Shown piece by piece: positions 17,901 through 25,523 of a stretch of 64,000 nucleotides of DNA. The stretch lies in the NCBI RefSeq assembly GCF_000024005.1, contig NC_013132.1, positions 8,488,001-8,552,000 on the forward strand. Direction: 5' to 3'. A program made the position numbers and the translations under genes. Origin of the DNA: Chitinophaga pinensis DSM 2588. GTDB lineage: Bacteria > Bacteroidota > Bacteroidia > Chitinophagales > Chitinophagaceae. Under the pieces are notes generated by a model. The model did no database searches. It saw only the letters and a program-made list of their open reading frames with translations, and was not told where the DNA came from. The stretch's first letter is position 1. Each line of letters opens with the position of its first letter.

Positions 17901-18407
17901 GAAGTCGCCATTATCGGTAGAGATAGTACCACGTTTGGTACCTTTCACCATGATTGACACACCAGGTAAAGGTTGTTTTTTAGCATCCGTTACTTTACCT
18001 GAAACGGTTTTCTCCGCCGGATCTCCGGGGTTATTAACAACACCTGCTTTTACAATGATGTTATTATCCAGGCATTTGTAATTGAATGCAACCTGTCCTG
18101 CGAGCTGCTGTAATACGTTTTCCAGCGTTGTATTCCTCGCGTTAAGATTTACTTTTCTATCCATCAGTCCGGACTGGTCCACACAGATGATAGCATAATG
18201 AGTTTGCTGTTCGATCAGTTCGAACACTTCTTCCAATGGTTTATTATGTACGGTCAGGGAACAGGGTACCTTGTGCAGGTCTGCGCGCATCCCTGCCTTT
18301 ACGGTTGTAAATGGCAATGAAAACACACAGCAAAGCAACAGGCATAAAACTGCCTTACTGCGTGCGATACTCAGATGTTGGTAAAAAGGAAACATAAATT
18401 CATGCAT
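14979..18407 (-). CDS. SusC/RagA TonB-linked outer-membrane receptor with N-terminal STN signalling domain
   Basis: A 1142-residue active-transport channel. After the signal peptide (about 1-40) comes an STN domain (about 45-120, with NKPLEEVFELIEQQ and NTTLENVLQQLAG). This domain signals ligand binding to the FecR anti-sigma factor. Then follow a carboxypeptidase-like CNA-B strand domain (about 133-215, VSGKVTDAKKQPLPGVSI), a plug with SLRGAKPLIVIDGIPD and LKGASASALYGSIGYNGA, and a large barrel. The ATG follows the FecR stop codon directly, so sensor and regulator are made together. Its SusD partner overlaps downstream. Confidence 0.93.
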   Translation of the reverse strand: MHEFMFPFYQHLSIARSKAVLCLLLCCVFSLPFTTVKAGMRADLHKVPCSLTVHNKPLEEVFELIEQQTHYAIICVDQSGLMDRKVNLNARNTTLENVLQQLAGQVAFNYKCLDNNIIVKAGVVNNPGDPAEKTVSGKVTDAKKQPLPGVSIMVKGTKRGTISTDNGDFQIKANEGEVLQFFFTGFQPYQLTVGKGEIYQVTLLDDEKKLSEVLVTALGIKKEKAKVGYSAQEVKGADLVKAREPNVISSLTGRVAGLTIRNTTDLFQDPGISLRGAKPLIVIDGIPDQSADLYKINADDIESMTVLKGASASALYGSIGYNGAIMITTKRGGSKDLSVDFNSSTQFQTSFIRIPKVQTTYGNGFKGEYEYIDGSGSGPEGFGWIWGPKLDQRDPSTPSGYHETPQFNSPVDPTTGKLVPLPFLSRGKDNVKNFFRTGVITSNNISFTKSGDNGTFRASASHIYQQGIVPNTDLKNTSFNMAGNYNLTKNFSINGRISYNKEYTHNFPETGYGPTNYLYNLILWTGPDIDVRDLRNYWVPGKEGIQQRHYNISYYNNPYFQAYEYLRGYDKNNSFGSVDLDYKISPSFSAKFRTGINQYSLNRNYNEPKSYIGYGNKSRGQYTITSNTYFDVVSDLIVDYNHTFSEHFKVHAQAGGSNYYRNFKAASSNTDGLTIPGLYNLGNSANAVQSTNSLEERRTASVYGIVDVELYNAIYLSLTGRNDKISRLPVENNSFFYPSLSGSVVISQLTRLPEWFSFLKARGAVSRVSSGTLDDSYTYGYLPSYDKGTTWDGVPGLKYKDIIMNASLHPQTSDSWEAGVDAKFFGNKLGFELTYFQTKDYNNILSIPVSLGSGFASRLENGHVYQRRGVEFVTTATPIRKDKFRWDVMLNLSTYRRHLKEITGGNKLGYLKAGDRTDRIFANVYQKDPSGNIIYRADGFPLEDNIQRFVGNSDPDLIYGLENSFSYGNFTLRFLVDGRLGGLMYSTTNQKMWWGGTHPGTVNQFRDDANDNKSTFVGKGVVVTSGQATYDADGNIVSDNRTFAPNTQGVNYIDYMTNTSNGADVNYNYYSQSFLKLRELTLTYRVPSKWLKGRVFRAADISAVGRNLLLFAKIPNVDPDSGVDNLQTPSTRSIGVNLNLKF

Positions 18408-19415
18408 TTAGCGTGATTGATAGGCGTTGTTGTTGGTAAATCGGATCTTTTTTCCGTCGATGGTGTAATCAAGATTGTCCGTTGCTTTGATCACGTTCAG
18501 AATGTAATTGAGTGGCTTGTCATTAAACTTTGCAAACAGTTTGTAATGAGCCATAGCCGGGTCTGCGAAGGTGATCTCGACATCATACAATTGCTCCAGT
18601 CTGCGGGCAACCACCGCCAGTGTTTCGTTGCGGAATACCAGTAATCGGGACGTCCATCCGGTTACCGACTCCACATCGTAATCCCTGGTGCAGGCATGTT
18701 GTGCATGACTGTCATAATACAATTCCTGTCCTGGTTGTAGTTCATACGGTTTGGGCTGAGCGGGAACACTCACCTGTACCTTTCCGTCTACCAGCGATAC
18801 AGCAGCACTGTCTGCACCTTTATAATATGCGACATTAAAACGCGTTCCTAATACCTGTACGGACAATTGTCCTGCAGCTACGGTAAAAGGATGATGCGCA
18901 TCTTTGCTGACGTCGAAAAACGCCTCACCTTCCAGGAAGATTTTCCTGTCACCCTTTCCGAAATCGGGTGCATAACGGATACTACTTTGTGGGGCAAGAT
19001 GCACTATTGTACTGTCTGGCATAATCACTTTCAGTACCTGTCCGGGCAAACTCCTTTTCTCCATATAAGCGATAGCGTTACTATCACTATTCCGGCGCAG
19101 ATAAAATACACTAGCTGCTATAATACCTGCTACAGCAGCTGCGGCCGCGATCTGCGTACGGTATCGTTTAACAATAGTGATCAATCGGGATTGCTGACGG
19201 CTGCTGATACGTTGCTTTACATCCCGCAGTGCTGCATTCACCAATACTTCATCGTGCTGCTGATGGCTGCTCTGCCATATATCTTTCAGTACGCTGTAAG
19301 TCAGTCTGTTTTCTTCTGCGCTTTCCAGCCATTCAGCCAGGAAATCTTCTTCCCATGGGACGGTCTGTTCGTTAAAATGCCTGGTGATCAGTAAATAAAG
19401 CTCCTGCTGTTCCAA
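18408..19415 (-). CDS. FecR family anti-sigma factor
   Basis: An inner-membrane protein that holds the partner ECF sigma factor until the STN domain of the SusC receptor signals. The cytoplasmic N-terminal part (1-85) has the helical anti-sigma pattern (WEEDFLAEWL). A single membrane segment lies at about 88-106. The periplasmic FecR domain (about 120-215, PDSTIVHLAPQSSIRY) is followed by a DUF4974 STN-like domain (about 255-330, RRLEQLYDVEITF). It lies between the sigma gene and the SusC gene, 64 bases from the former and adjoining the latter. Confidence 0.93.
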   Translation of the reverse strand: MEQQELYLLITRHFNEQTVPWEEDFLAEWLESAEENRLTYSVLKDIWQSSHQQHDEVLVNAALRDVKQRISSRQQSRLITIVKRYRTQIAAAAAVAGIIAASVFYLRRNSDSNAIAYMEKRSLPGQVLKVIMPDSTIVHLAPQSSIRYAPDFGKGDRKIFLEGEAFFDVSKDAHHPFTVAAGQLSVQVLGTRFNVAYYKGADSAAVSLVDGKVQVSVPAQPKPYELQPGQELYYDSHAQHACTRDYDVESVTGWTSRLLVFRNETLAVVARRLEQLYDVEITFADPAMAHYKLFAKFNDKPLNYILNVIKATDNLDYTIDGKKIRFTNNNAYQSR

Positions 19416-19479
19416 TATTTTTCCGTTTACAAAGACAAGGACGATAAGATGGACCTCGCTCGTGACAGAAAAAAACGAG

Positions 19480-20043
19480 TTAACATATTGGTAACATTGG
19501 ATAGGCTGCTTTGAGGAATTTGAGTGCGCGGAACATATGTGTCTTAACAGAATTCAGAGATATATTTAACAGACCTGCAATCTCGTCATAACTGAATCCT
19601 TCATATCTGTGCATTTTAAATACAAGTCGCATCTGGGGCGGTAATTGTGCGACAAGGGACTGTATCTGTGAGGTAATATCCTTATACATTAACTGGTGAT
19701 CAGGCTGTTGATAACCAACGTCCGGCGTATCGGCCAGTGCTTCTTCCGGGAGGTTAAAAATTGTCTTACGCTTACGGTAATAGTCAAACACCCTGTTTCT
19801 TACAGAGACATATAAATAAGCGCTTAAAGTGGTGGAAATGTCTATCTGGCGACGGTTATGCCATAGGGTACAGAACATTTCAGCTACAATATCTTCTGCC
19901 TCGTCTGTAGGATATGGCAGAAGTACCTTGGCAAACTGCAATAATCCTTCATAATAACGTTTGAAGATAGCATCAAATGCATCTTCGCTGCCGGAGATGA
20001 ATAATTGCAGGTAGTGGTTATCATCGAAAGACTGGCGTGCCAT
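19480..20043 (-). CDS. ECF RNA polymerase sigma-70 factor (Bacteroidetes expansion family)
   Basis: A 187-residue ECF sigma factor. Region 2 lies at about 25-95 (DAFDAIFKRYYEGL, EDIVAEMFCTLW, SAYLYVSVRNRVFDYYR). Region 4 lies at about 125-180 (LPPQMRLVFKMHRYEGFSYDEIA, then SLNSVKTHMFRAL). It should direct polymerase to the SusC-SusD-phosphodiesterase promoter when FecR is relieved. A TAGCTTTG box on the minus strand (20049-20056) ends only five bases before the ATG. The transcript may therefore start at or next to the start codon, or that box is not the promoter in use. Confidence 0.93.
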   Translation of the reverse strand: MARQSFDDNHYLQLFISGSEDAFDAIFKRYYEGLLQFAKVLLPYPTDEAEDIVAEMFCTLWHNRRQIDISTTLSAYLYVSVRNRVFDYYRKRKTIFNLPEEALADTPDVGYQQPDHQLMYKDITSQIQSLVAQLPPQMRLVFKMHRYEGFSYDEIAGLLNISLNSVKTHMFRALKFLKAAYPMLPIC

Positions 20044-20418
20044 TGACGCAAAGCTAAGGGGCGGGCGCGGGTTTTAATGTTAGGTTTTTATTAAGTCTTG
20101 GTACGTATCATCCGGGGTTAATTATTAGACTTTTATACATGACGATACCTGGAAACGGGAGATACAGTAACCGGTATGCTGATACTTATACCTGAAAGCT
20201 TCTTTTCTATACTTATGCACCGTTAATGCTGGCTTCTCAACGGAAGTTCAACGAAAGATGACTATACTATAACTATAGTTCAGCTATTGATGGATGCAAT
20301 ATTATTCATCCGATATTATCTTCCTGCATATCTTAAAGATACAAAAAGCAGGTGTATCCCGTTTACAGGCAATCATTAAAAAATAACACGCAATAAGTTT
20401 CCGCTTGTTATAAGTTAC
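20044..20418. other. Non-coding gap upstream of the sigma gene
   Basis: About 375 bases without a credible gene. It holds the sigma promoter at its left end (TAGCTTTG on the minus strand, 20049-20056) and a short palindrome AACTATAGTT near 20270. No long repeat or RNA gene is seen. A terminator for the leftward gene at 20478 lies at its right edge. Confidence 0.5.
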
Positions 20419-20458
20419 AAAAAAATGCGCTGTCTACATTTATCTGTAAACAGCGCAT
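20419..20458 (-). terminator. Terminator of the small secreted protein gene
   Basis: ATGCGCTGTCTACA (20425-20438) and TGTAAACAGCGCAT (20445-20458) pair with one mismatch. On the minus strand a T6 run follows the stem at once. It lies 20 bases past the stop codon of the gene ending at 20478. Confidence 0.75.
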
Positions 20459-20477
20459 GCATTATTTCATACAATGA

Positions 20478-20915
20478 TTAAAAATAGATATCTACATAAT
20501 CCACTACATTATTCCCCTCACAATTGTCCATCTCTTGTAAACGCCAGTATTTTCTTGCACCTTTTGCCAGGAAGTGATACGTACCTGTTTTATCACATAC
20601 CTCTCCTTTGTTAATATTGGCGTATCTGGACTGTATCTTACCAGTGAATGTCATTTCTGCGAAAGTGACAACGGTCAGCATACCATCGATCGTAACAAAG
20701 TCACCATCTTCTCCAAGCTGTTCACCTTTTACGGTATAGGTGCCATCCTTTTGTTTCTTTATCTGCACCTTTCCGGGTTTATCCCAGCTGATCCATTGCA
20801 GTGTAAAATTATGTGTGCCTTCACGCATTTGTTTAGCAGACTGCTGCGCAAAAATATCTGAGAATACCAAGCTCAGGAAAAATGTCATACCAAGGAAAAG
20901 CCTTTTCATATTCAT
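20478..20915 (-). CDS. Small secreted protein of unknown function
   Basis: A 145-residue exported protein. The start at 20915 (MNMKRLFLG) gives a clean signal peptide cut after DIFAQQ. An ATG at 20966 is rejected because a promoter-like TTTTATTTTG on the minus strand ends only a few bases before it. The mature part alternates short beta strands (LQWISW, GKVQIKKQ, GTYTVKGEQ, EMTFTGKIQ) with two Cys near the end (EVCDKTG, MDNCEG) that could form a disulfide, and looks like a small barrel. I do not recognise the family. It is monocistronic with its own terminator, and its upstream region carries repeated CTGGTCT motifs. Confidence 0.65.
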   Translation of the reverse strand: MNMKRLFLGMTFFLSLVFSDIFAQQSAKQMREGTHNFTLQWISWDKPGKVQIKKQKDGTYTVKGEQLGEDGDFVTIDGMLTVVTFAEMTFTGKIQSRYANINKGEVCDKTGTYHFLAKGARKYWRLQEMDNCEGNNVVDYVDIYF

Positions 20916-21006
20916 ACCTGTTAGTTTTATCAATGCCGGAAATACGCCGGTGATTCCATCAACCAAAATAAAACTAAATCGTTAAACAATCATAGGCGTC
21001 CCTTTA

Positions 21007-21086
21007 CTGGTCTAGTAGAATACCATACCAGCTTCAATTTCATCTTAGCCAAAACCTTTGCTGGTCTTGCCTTTCAGTAGACCAGC
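21007..21086. promoter_or_regulatory. Repeated CTGGTCTA motifs, possible operator
   Basis: CTGGTCT occurs at 21007-21013 and 21061-21067, with its reverse complement AGACCAG at 21079-21085 and a partial copy (ACCAGC) at 21027-21032. The 21060-21067 and 21079-21086 copies form an 8-bp inverted repeat. The region lies upstream of the small secreted protein gene (start 20915) and downstream of the AraC gene, so control of the former is likelier. Confidence 0.35.
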
Positions 21087-21157
21087 GAAAAAAACATCTA
21101 AACGTGTTAAAAAAATATCTGACTAAAAAATGTGCTGCTTATATATAATAGTATATA

Positions 21158-22078
21158 TCACAACACGAGGCAATCCATACCTCCATGATCCTTCCTGCGC
21201 ATACCCCGGTAGTGCTCCGGACTGACATGCATACTCTTCTTGAACAGCCTTGAAAAATGGTAAGGATCATCATAGCCGATTGCAACACCGACCTGCTTGA
21301 TTTTCATATCTGTTGTATACAGCAAGAGGCAGGCCTGCTGCAGTTTCAGGTGAATGAAATAGTTCAGTGGCGACATGCCTGTCGTCTTTTTAAACAGCGT
21401 GGAAAAATGGGATGGAGAGAGCTCCACCAGCTGTGCCAGCTCTTCTACTGTCAGTGCAACAGTGAGATGCTGCTGCATATAGAGGATCGTTTCATTGATC
21501 CTGTCACGGCTCTGCTCCTGCTCCCTCGGCGTTTTATCCGGGAACAGGAAAGTGGCCAGAAAGTGATACAGATGCAGGTTTGCCTTGCCCAGGTTATCCT
21601 TTCCAAATCCCATTTTCAGGCATTGAAACATCGTATTCCATAACTGAATACCTTTTTCATTTCTGTGAATATGCCTTGGTCCGTCATATAAACCGATGTT
21701 GAATCCCTGGTTAAATGCGGCCATGTCTTTGCCTGTAAAGTGCACCCAGTAAATACTCCACGGGTTTTCATCATCAGATCCATAGCGTAAAGGAAGCTCC
21801 GTTGCAGGGATGATGACATATTCGTTCATGCCGACCTTGAATGTCCTGTCGTCTATTGAATACCAGCCCTTACCATGCGTACAGTAGATCAGTATATTAT
21901 CGATACAGCCCTTCTCTCTGTCTCTATAATGAAAGGCGGCTCTGGGAAAATAACCGATATGGGTAATATACAGCTGACCCAATACAGGATTGATTTTGAT
22001 TGCGTTTTTCCAGACTGACTCGGGGAGACTTATTAACTGTTCTCCTTCGAAGCCATCCCTTCTCTTCAAAGTCCCCAT
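21158..22078 (-). CDS. AraC family regulator with cupin domain, divergent from a fucose-type PUL
   Basis: A 306-residue regulator. The N-terminal half (about 40-160) is an AraC-type cupin with GYFPRAAFHYRDR and HGKGWYSIDD. The C-terminal half carries the two helix-turn-helix motifs, VEELAQLVELSPSHFSTLFKK near 225 and VAIGYDDPYHFSRLFKK near 272. It faces away from the SusC gene at 22268 across a 189-base gap that contains a TAGATTTG promoter box and two direct copies of ATGAAATAG. This layout is typical of a local activator of the adjacent PUL. Sugar binding is inferred from context, with L-fucose or a fucosyl oligosaccharide as the likely signal. Confidence 0.9.
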   Translation of the reverse strand: MGTLKRRDGFEGEQLISLPESVWKNAIKINPVLGQLYITHIGYFPRAAFHYRDREKGCIDNILIYCTHGKGWYSIDDRTFKVGMNEYVIIPATELPLRYGSDDENPWSIYWVHFTGKDMAAFNQGFNIGLYDGPRHIHRNEKGIQLWNTMFQCLKMGFGKDNLGKANLHLYHFLATFLFPDKTPREQEQSRDRINETILYMQQHLTVALTVEELAQLVELSPSHFSTLFKKTTGMSPLNYFIHLKLQQACLLLYTTDMKIKQVGVAIGYDDPYHFSRLFKKSMHVSPEHYRGMRRKDHGGMDCLVL

Positions 22079-22191
22079 AACGTGATTGTTGTTTTGATGT
22101 TTCTTGTAACTGAAAAATACTTATTCCTGCGGACATAATCGTGGAATAATTCATCAAAATAGACGAATTAGCTATTTACACCGCAGAGGTG

Positions 22192-22230
22192 ATGAAATAG
22201 ATTTGCCAGATAATTCCATTTATGAAATAG
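22192..22230 (+). promoter_or_regulatory. Promoter and direct-repeat operator of the SusC-SusD-GH95 operon
   Basis: ATGAAATAG is found at 22192-22200 and 22222-22230, exactly 30 bp apart (about three helical turns), a pattern used by AraC-type dimers. Between them TAGATTTG (22198-22205) matches the TAnnTTTG -7 consensus, with TTTA about 19 bases upstream as a possible -33. The SusC ATG is 63 bases past the box. Confidence 0.5.
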
Positions 22231-22267
22231 CATTTTTCACTAACACAATTTCCCAAAAGACTGGTTT

Positions 22268-25200
22268 ATGCCACGTATCCTCTCCATGTCCCGGTTACCC
22301 GGGGCGCTAAAACACGTATACCTATTAACGCTGTTTTCCACGTTCTTTGCCTACAACGCATTTGCACAACAGCCGGCCAAAATCACCGTCACAGGTACGA
22401 TAACCGATTCGTCAGGAGCAAAACTCGAAGGGGTGAACATCGTTGCGGAAAACAAGAAGAACGTCGCTACGTCGACCAACCAGACTGGAAAGTTCATCCT
22501 CGATGTCGAACCGGGTACAATGCTCCGGTTTTCTTTCGTAGGTTTTGAACAACAGTTTATCAGCGTTAACACTTCTACCAAAGTAATCAACCTTGTATTG
22601 AAACCCACCACCTTTAAGGCGGAAGAAGTAGTGGTGGTTGCTTACGGCCGTAAACAACGGAAAGAAGCAGTAGTGGGATCTGTTACCTCAATCGATCCCG
22701 GTGCGTTGAAAATTCCATCCAGCAACCTGACGAACGCAATGGCAGGACAAATTGCAGGGATGGTCGCCTTTCAACGCGGAGGCCAGCCAGGTCTGGACAA
22801 CTCCAACTTCTTCATTCGTGGTGTGACCACCTTTGGCTACAGTGCAAGTCCACTGATCCTTGTGGACAATATCGAACTGAGCGCCAATGACCTGGCACGT
22901 CTGCAGGTAGATGACATCGCCAGCTTCTCCATCCTGAAAGATGCCAGTGCCGCTGCACTGTACGGTGCAAGAGGCGCCAACGGTGTGATCCTGGTAACGA
23001 CCAAAGAAGGTAAAGCAGGTAAGGCGAATGTAAACGTCCGTTATGAACGTTCTATTTCCCGCCCGACACAGACGGTGAAACTGGCAGATCCTGTGACCTA
23101 CATGCGGTTGTACAATGAAGCGCTGACCACCAGAAATCCACTGGCAACGCCGCAGTATACACCGAATGACATCATCAACACACAGGCGACCATGGATAAG
23201 GCTCCGGGCCACAATCCATATGTGTATCCGGCAGTAGACTGGATGAAAACACTCTTCAAAGATCAGACTACCACACAACGTGCTAATTTCAGCGTGCAAG
23301 GTGGAACAGATGCTGCAAGGTATTATATCGCAGGTTCCTATGACAGGGATAATGGTATCCTGCAGGTAAATCCGGTGAACAATTTTAACTCTTCCATGAA
23401 GTTTGAGAACTATCAGCTTCGTTCCAATGTGAATGTAAAATTGACAAAAACTACAGAAGCAGTTGTTCGTCTCTGGGGTAATTTCAACGAATATACCGGT
23501 CCTATTACGGGCGACCGTTCCGGTCTGGCCAGCGACATGTATGACCGGGCGCTGCATACCAGTCCGGTAGCATTCCCCGCCTATTTTCCGGCAGATAGCG
23601 CCAACCTGCTGACCAAACATATCTTGTTCGGTAACTCACTGACCACTTCCGGCGGATTGCAATCCAATCCATATGCCGCTCTTATGTATGGCTATAAAAG
23701 CTTTTCAGAATCAAGATTGTCTGCACAGTTCGAGCTTAATCAGAACCTGAACTTTTTCACCGAAGGACTCGCCTTCCATGGCTTATTTAGTACCAACCGT
23801 TACGCCTATTTTGATCTGACCAGATCTTACCTGCCTTTCTATTATGATGTAGCTAACTATGACCAGCCAAGTAATACTTATTCATTGACATGGCTGAACA
23901 ATCAGCCCGGTAATGCACAGGAATTTCTCAGCTACTACCCTGGTAATAAAGATGTGAACACTTTTCTTTACCTGCAGGGCTCAATCGATTACGCTCGCGC
24001 TTTCGGTAAACATAATATCAGTAGCGCCATCATCGCTACCCGCCAGCAGAAGCTGAATGCGGACGCAAATGATCCGGAAACGAACCAGCCATCATTACAA
24101 TATTCACTGCCTTACCGTAACCTCGGACTGGCGGGTAGAGCGACTTATTCCTATGCCACCAAGTACTTCCTGGAGTTTAACTTTGGTTATAATGGTTCTG
24201 AACGTTTCTCTATGCAGAACCGTTGGGGCTTCTTCCCCACGATTGGTGCAGGTTGGGTAGTGTCCAACGAAAAGTTCTGGAAAGGACCAATATCCAATAT
24301 ACTGACCAGGTTTAAACTGAGGGGTAGTTATGGTCTTGTCGGTAATGATAATATCGATAACACCCGTTTCTATTACCTGTCTAATGTTAAACCGGATGAC
24401 GTCAACGGACCGTCTGCGGTATTCGGTACTAACAACAGCGTAAGACTGTACGGTACTACAATCCGCAACTATCCTAATCCTGGCGTAACATGGGAAACGG
24501 CCCGGAAAACAAACCTTGCCGCAGAAATGACATTCGTTGACAAACTGAATGTGACAGCAGAGATCTATCATGAATACAGATACAACATCCTGCAACAACG
24601 TGGTTATATCCCTGTTACCAATGGATTGGAAGCAGCGGTTAAATCCAATGTGGGTACCGCTTATGCAAAGGGTCTGGATCTGAATATCAATTACAAACAG
24701 ACCATCAACAAGAATTTCTGGGTATCCATACTGGCTAACTTCACCGCCACCGCGAATAAGTACGGCCGTTACGAAGAACCACAATACAAGTATGACTATC
24801 GTTTCCAGACAGGTCGTCCGATCAACCAGCCATTCGGTTATATCGCCGAGCGACTGTTTGTAGATGACAAAGAAGCAGCGAACTCTCCTACACAGTTGTT
24901 TGGTTCATCTCCGTTACCAATCGGCGGTGATATCAAATACAGAGATGTGAATAAAGATGGTATTATTAACCAGGACGACCAGGTACCTATTGGTCTGCCG
25001 ACCACTCCACAGATCATCTATGGTTTCGGTTTCTCCTTCGGATACAAAAATTTCGACCTGAATGCTTTCTTCCAGGGTCTTGCAAGAGAATCTTTCTTCA
25101 TCAATGCCACCTCAGAGGACGACAGATACTGGGGTAAATACGGAACTGCACCGTTTATCAATAACGCGCAGATCCTGCAGGCATATGCGGACGACCATTG

Positions 25201-25513
25201 GTCAGAAGAAAAACAGAACCTCTATGCGCTGTGGCCTCGTCTGTCCACTACTGACATCCTGAACAACCAGCAACAGAGCACCTGGTGGCTGAGAGATGGT
25301 AGTTTCATGCGACTGAAATCACTGGAGATAGGATATACCATTCCTAAAGACTTCGCCAGAAAAATGCATATCAGAAATATGCGTCTTTACTTCAGCGGTC
25401 TGAATCTCTTCACATTCAGCAGCTTCAAACTGTGGGATCCGGAACAGGCTGGACAGGGATTCGCTTACCCTATCCAGAAGGTGTTTAATTTTGGTATCAA
25501 TGTCAACTTATAA
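22268..25513 (+). CDS. SusC/RagA TonB-linked outer-membrane receptor of the fucoside PUL
   Basis: A 1081-residue channel that imports oligosaccharides. A signal peptide (cut near AFAQQ, about residue 34) is followed by a CNA-B domain (about 40-115, VTGTITDSSGAKLEGVNI). Then come the SusC linker (EEVVVVAYGRKQRKEAVVGSV, where most family members read GYG), the plug (FFIRGVTTFG, LKDASAAALYGARGANGVILVTTK) and the barrel. There is no STN domain, so control is by the AraC protein rather than a sigma factor. First gene of a six-gene operon; its SusD partner starts 10 bases after. Confidence 0.94.
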   Translation: MPRILSMSRLPGALKHVYLLTLFSTFFAYNAFAQQPAKITVTGTITDSSGAKLEGVNIVAENKKNVATSTNQTGKFILDVEPGTMLRFSFVGFEQQFISVNTSTKVINLVLKPTTFKAEEVVVVAYGRKQRKEAVVGSVTSIDPGALKIPSSNLTNAMAGQIAGMVAFQRGGQPGLDNSNFFIRGVTTFGYSASPLILVDNIELSANDLARLQVDDIASFSILKDASAAALYGARGANGVILVTTKEGKAGKANVNVRYERSISRPTQTVKLADPVTYMRLYNEALTTRNPLATPQYTPNDIINTQATMDKAPGHNPYVYPAVDWMKTLFKDQTTTQRANFSVQGGTDAARYYIAGSYDRDNGILQVNPVNNFNSSMKFENYQLRSNVNVKLTKTTEAVVRLWGNFNEYTGPITGDRSGLASDMYDRALHTSPVAFPAYFPADSANLLTKHILFGNSLTTSGGLQSNPYAALMYGYKSFSESRLSAQFELNQNLNFFTEGLAFHGLFSTNRYAYFDLTRSYLPFYYDVANYDQPSNTYSLTWLNNQPGNAQEFLSYYPGNKDVNTFLYLQGSIDYARAFGKHNISSAIIATRQQKLNADANDPETNQPSLQYSLPYRNLGLAGRATYSYATKYFLEFNFGYNGSERFSMQNRWGFFPTIGAGWVVSNEKFWKGPISNILTRFKLRGSYGLVGNDNIDNTRFYYLSNVKPDDVNGPSAVFGTNNSVRLYGTTIRNYPNPGVTWETARKTNLAAEMTFVDKLNVTAEIYHEYRYNILQQRGYIPVTNGLEAAVKSNVGTAYAKGLDLNINYKQTINKNFWVSILANFTATANKYGRYEEPQYKYDYRFQTGRPINQPFGYIAERLFVDDKEAANSPTQLFGSSPLPIGGDIKYRDVNKDGIINQDDQVPIGLPTTPQIIYGFGFSFGYKNFDLNAFFQGLARESFFINATSEDDRYWGKYGTAPFINNAQILQAYADDHWSEEKQNLYALWPRLSTTDILNNQQQSTWWLRDGSFMRLKSLEIGYTIPKDFARKMHIRNMRLYFSGLNLFTFSSFKLWDPEQAGQGFAYPIQKVFNFGINVNL

Positions 25514-25523
25514 ATGATTGCAG

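Noticed and set aside
22688..23620. Minus-strand open frame (310 codons) opposite the first fucoside SusC gene
   Set aside because: Shadow of the SusC plug and barrel; Cys- and Ile-rich with no domain.
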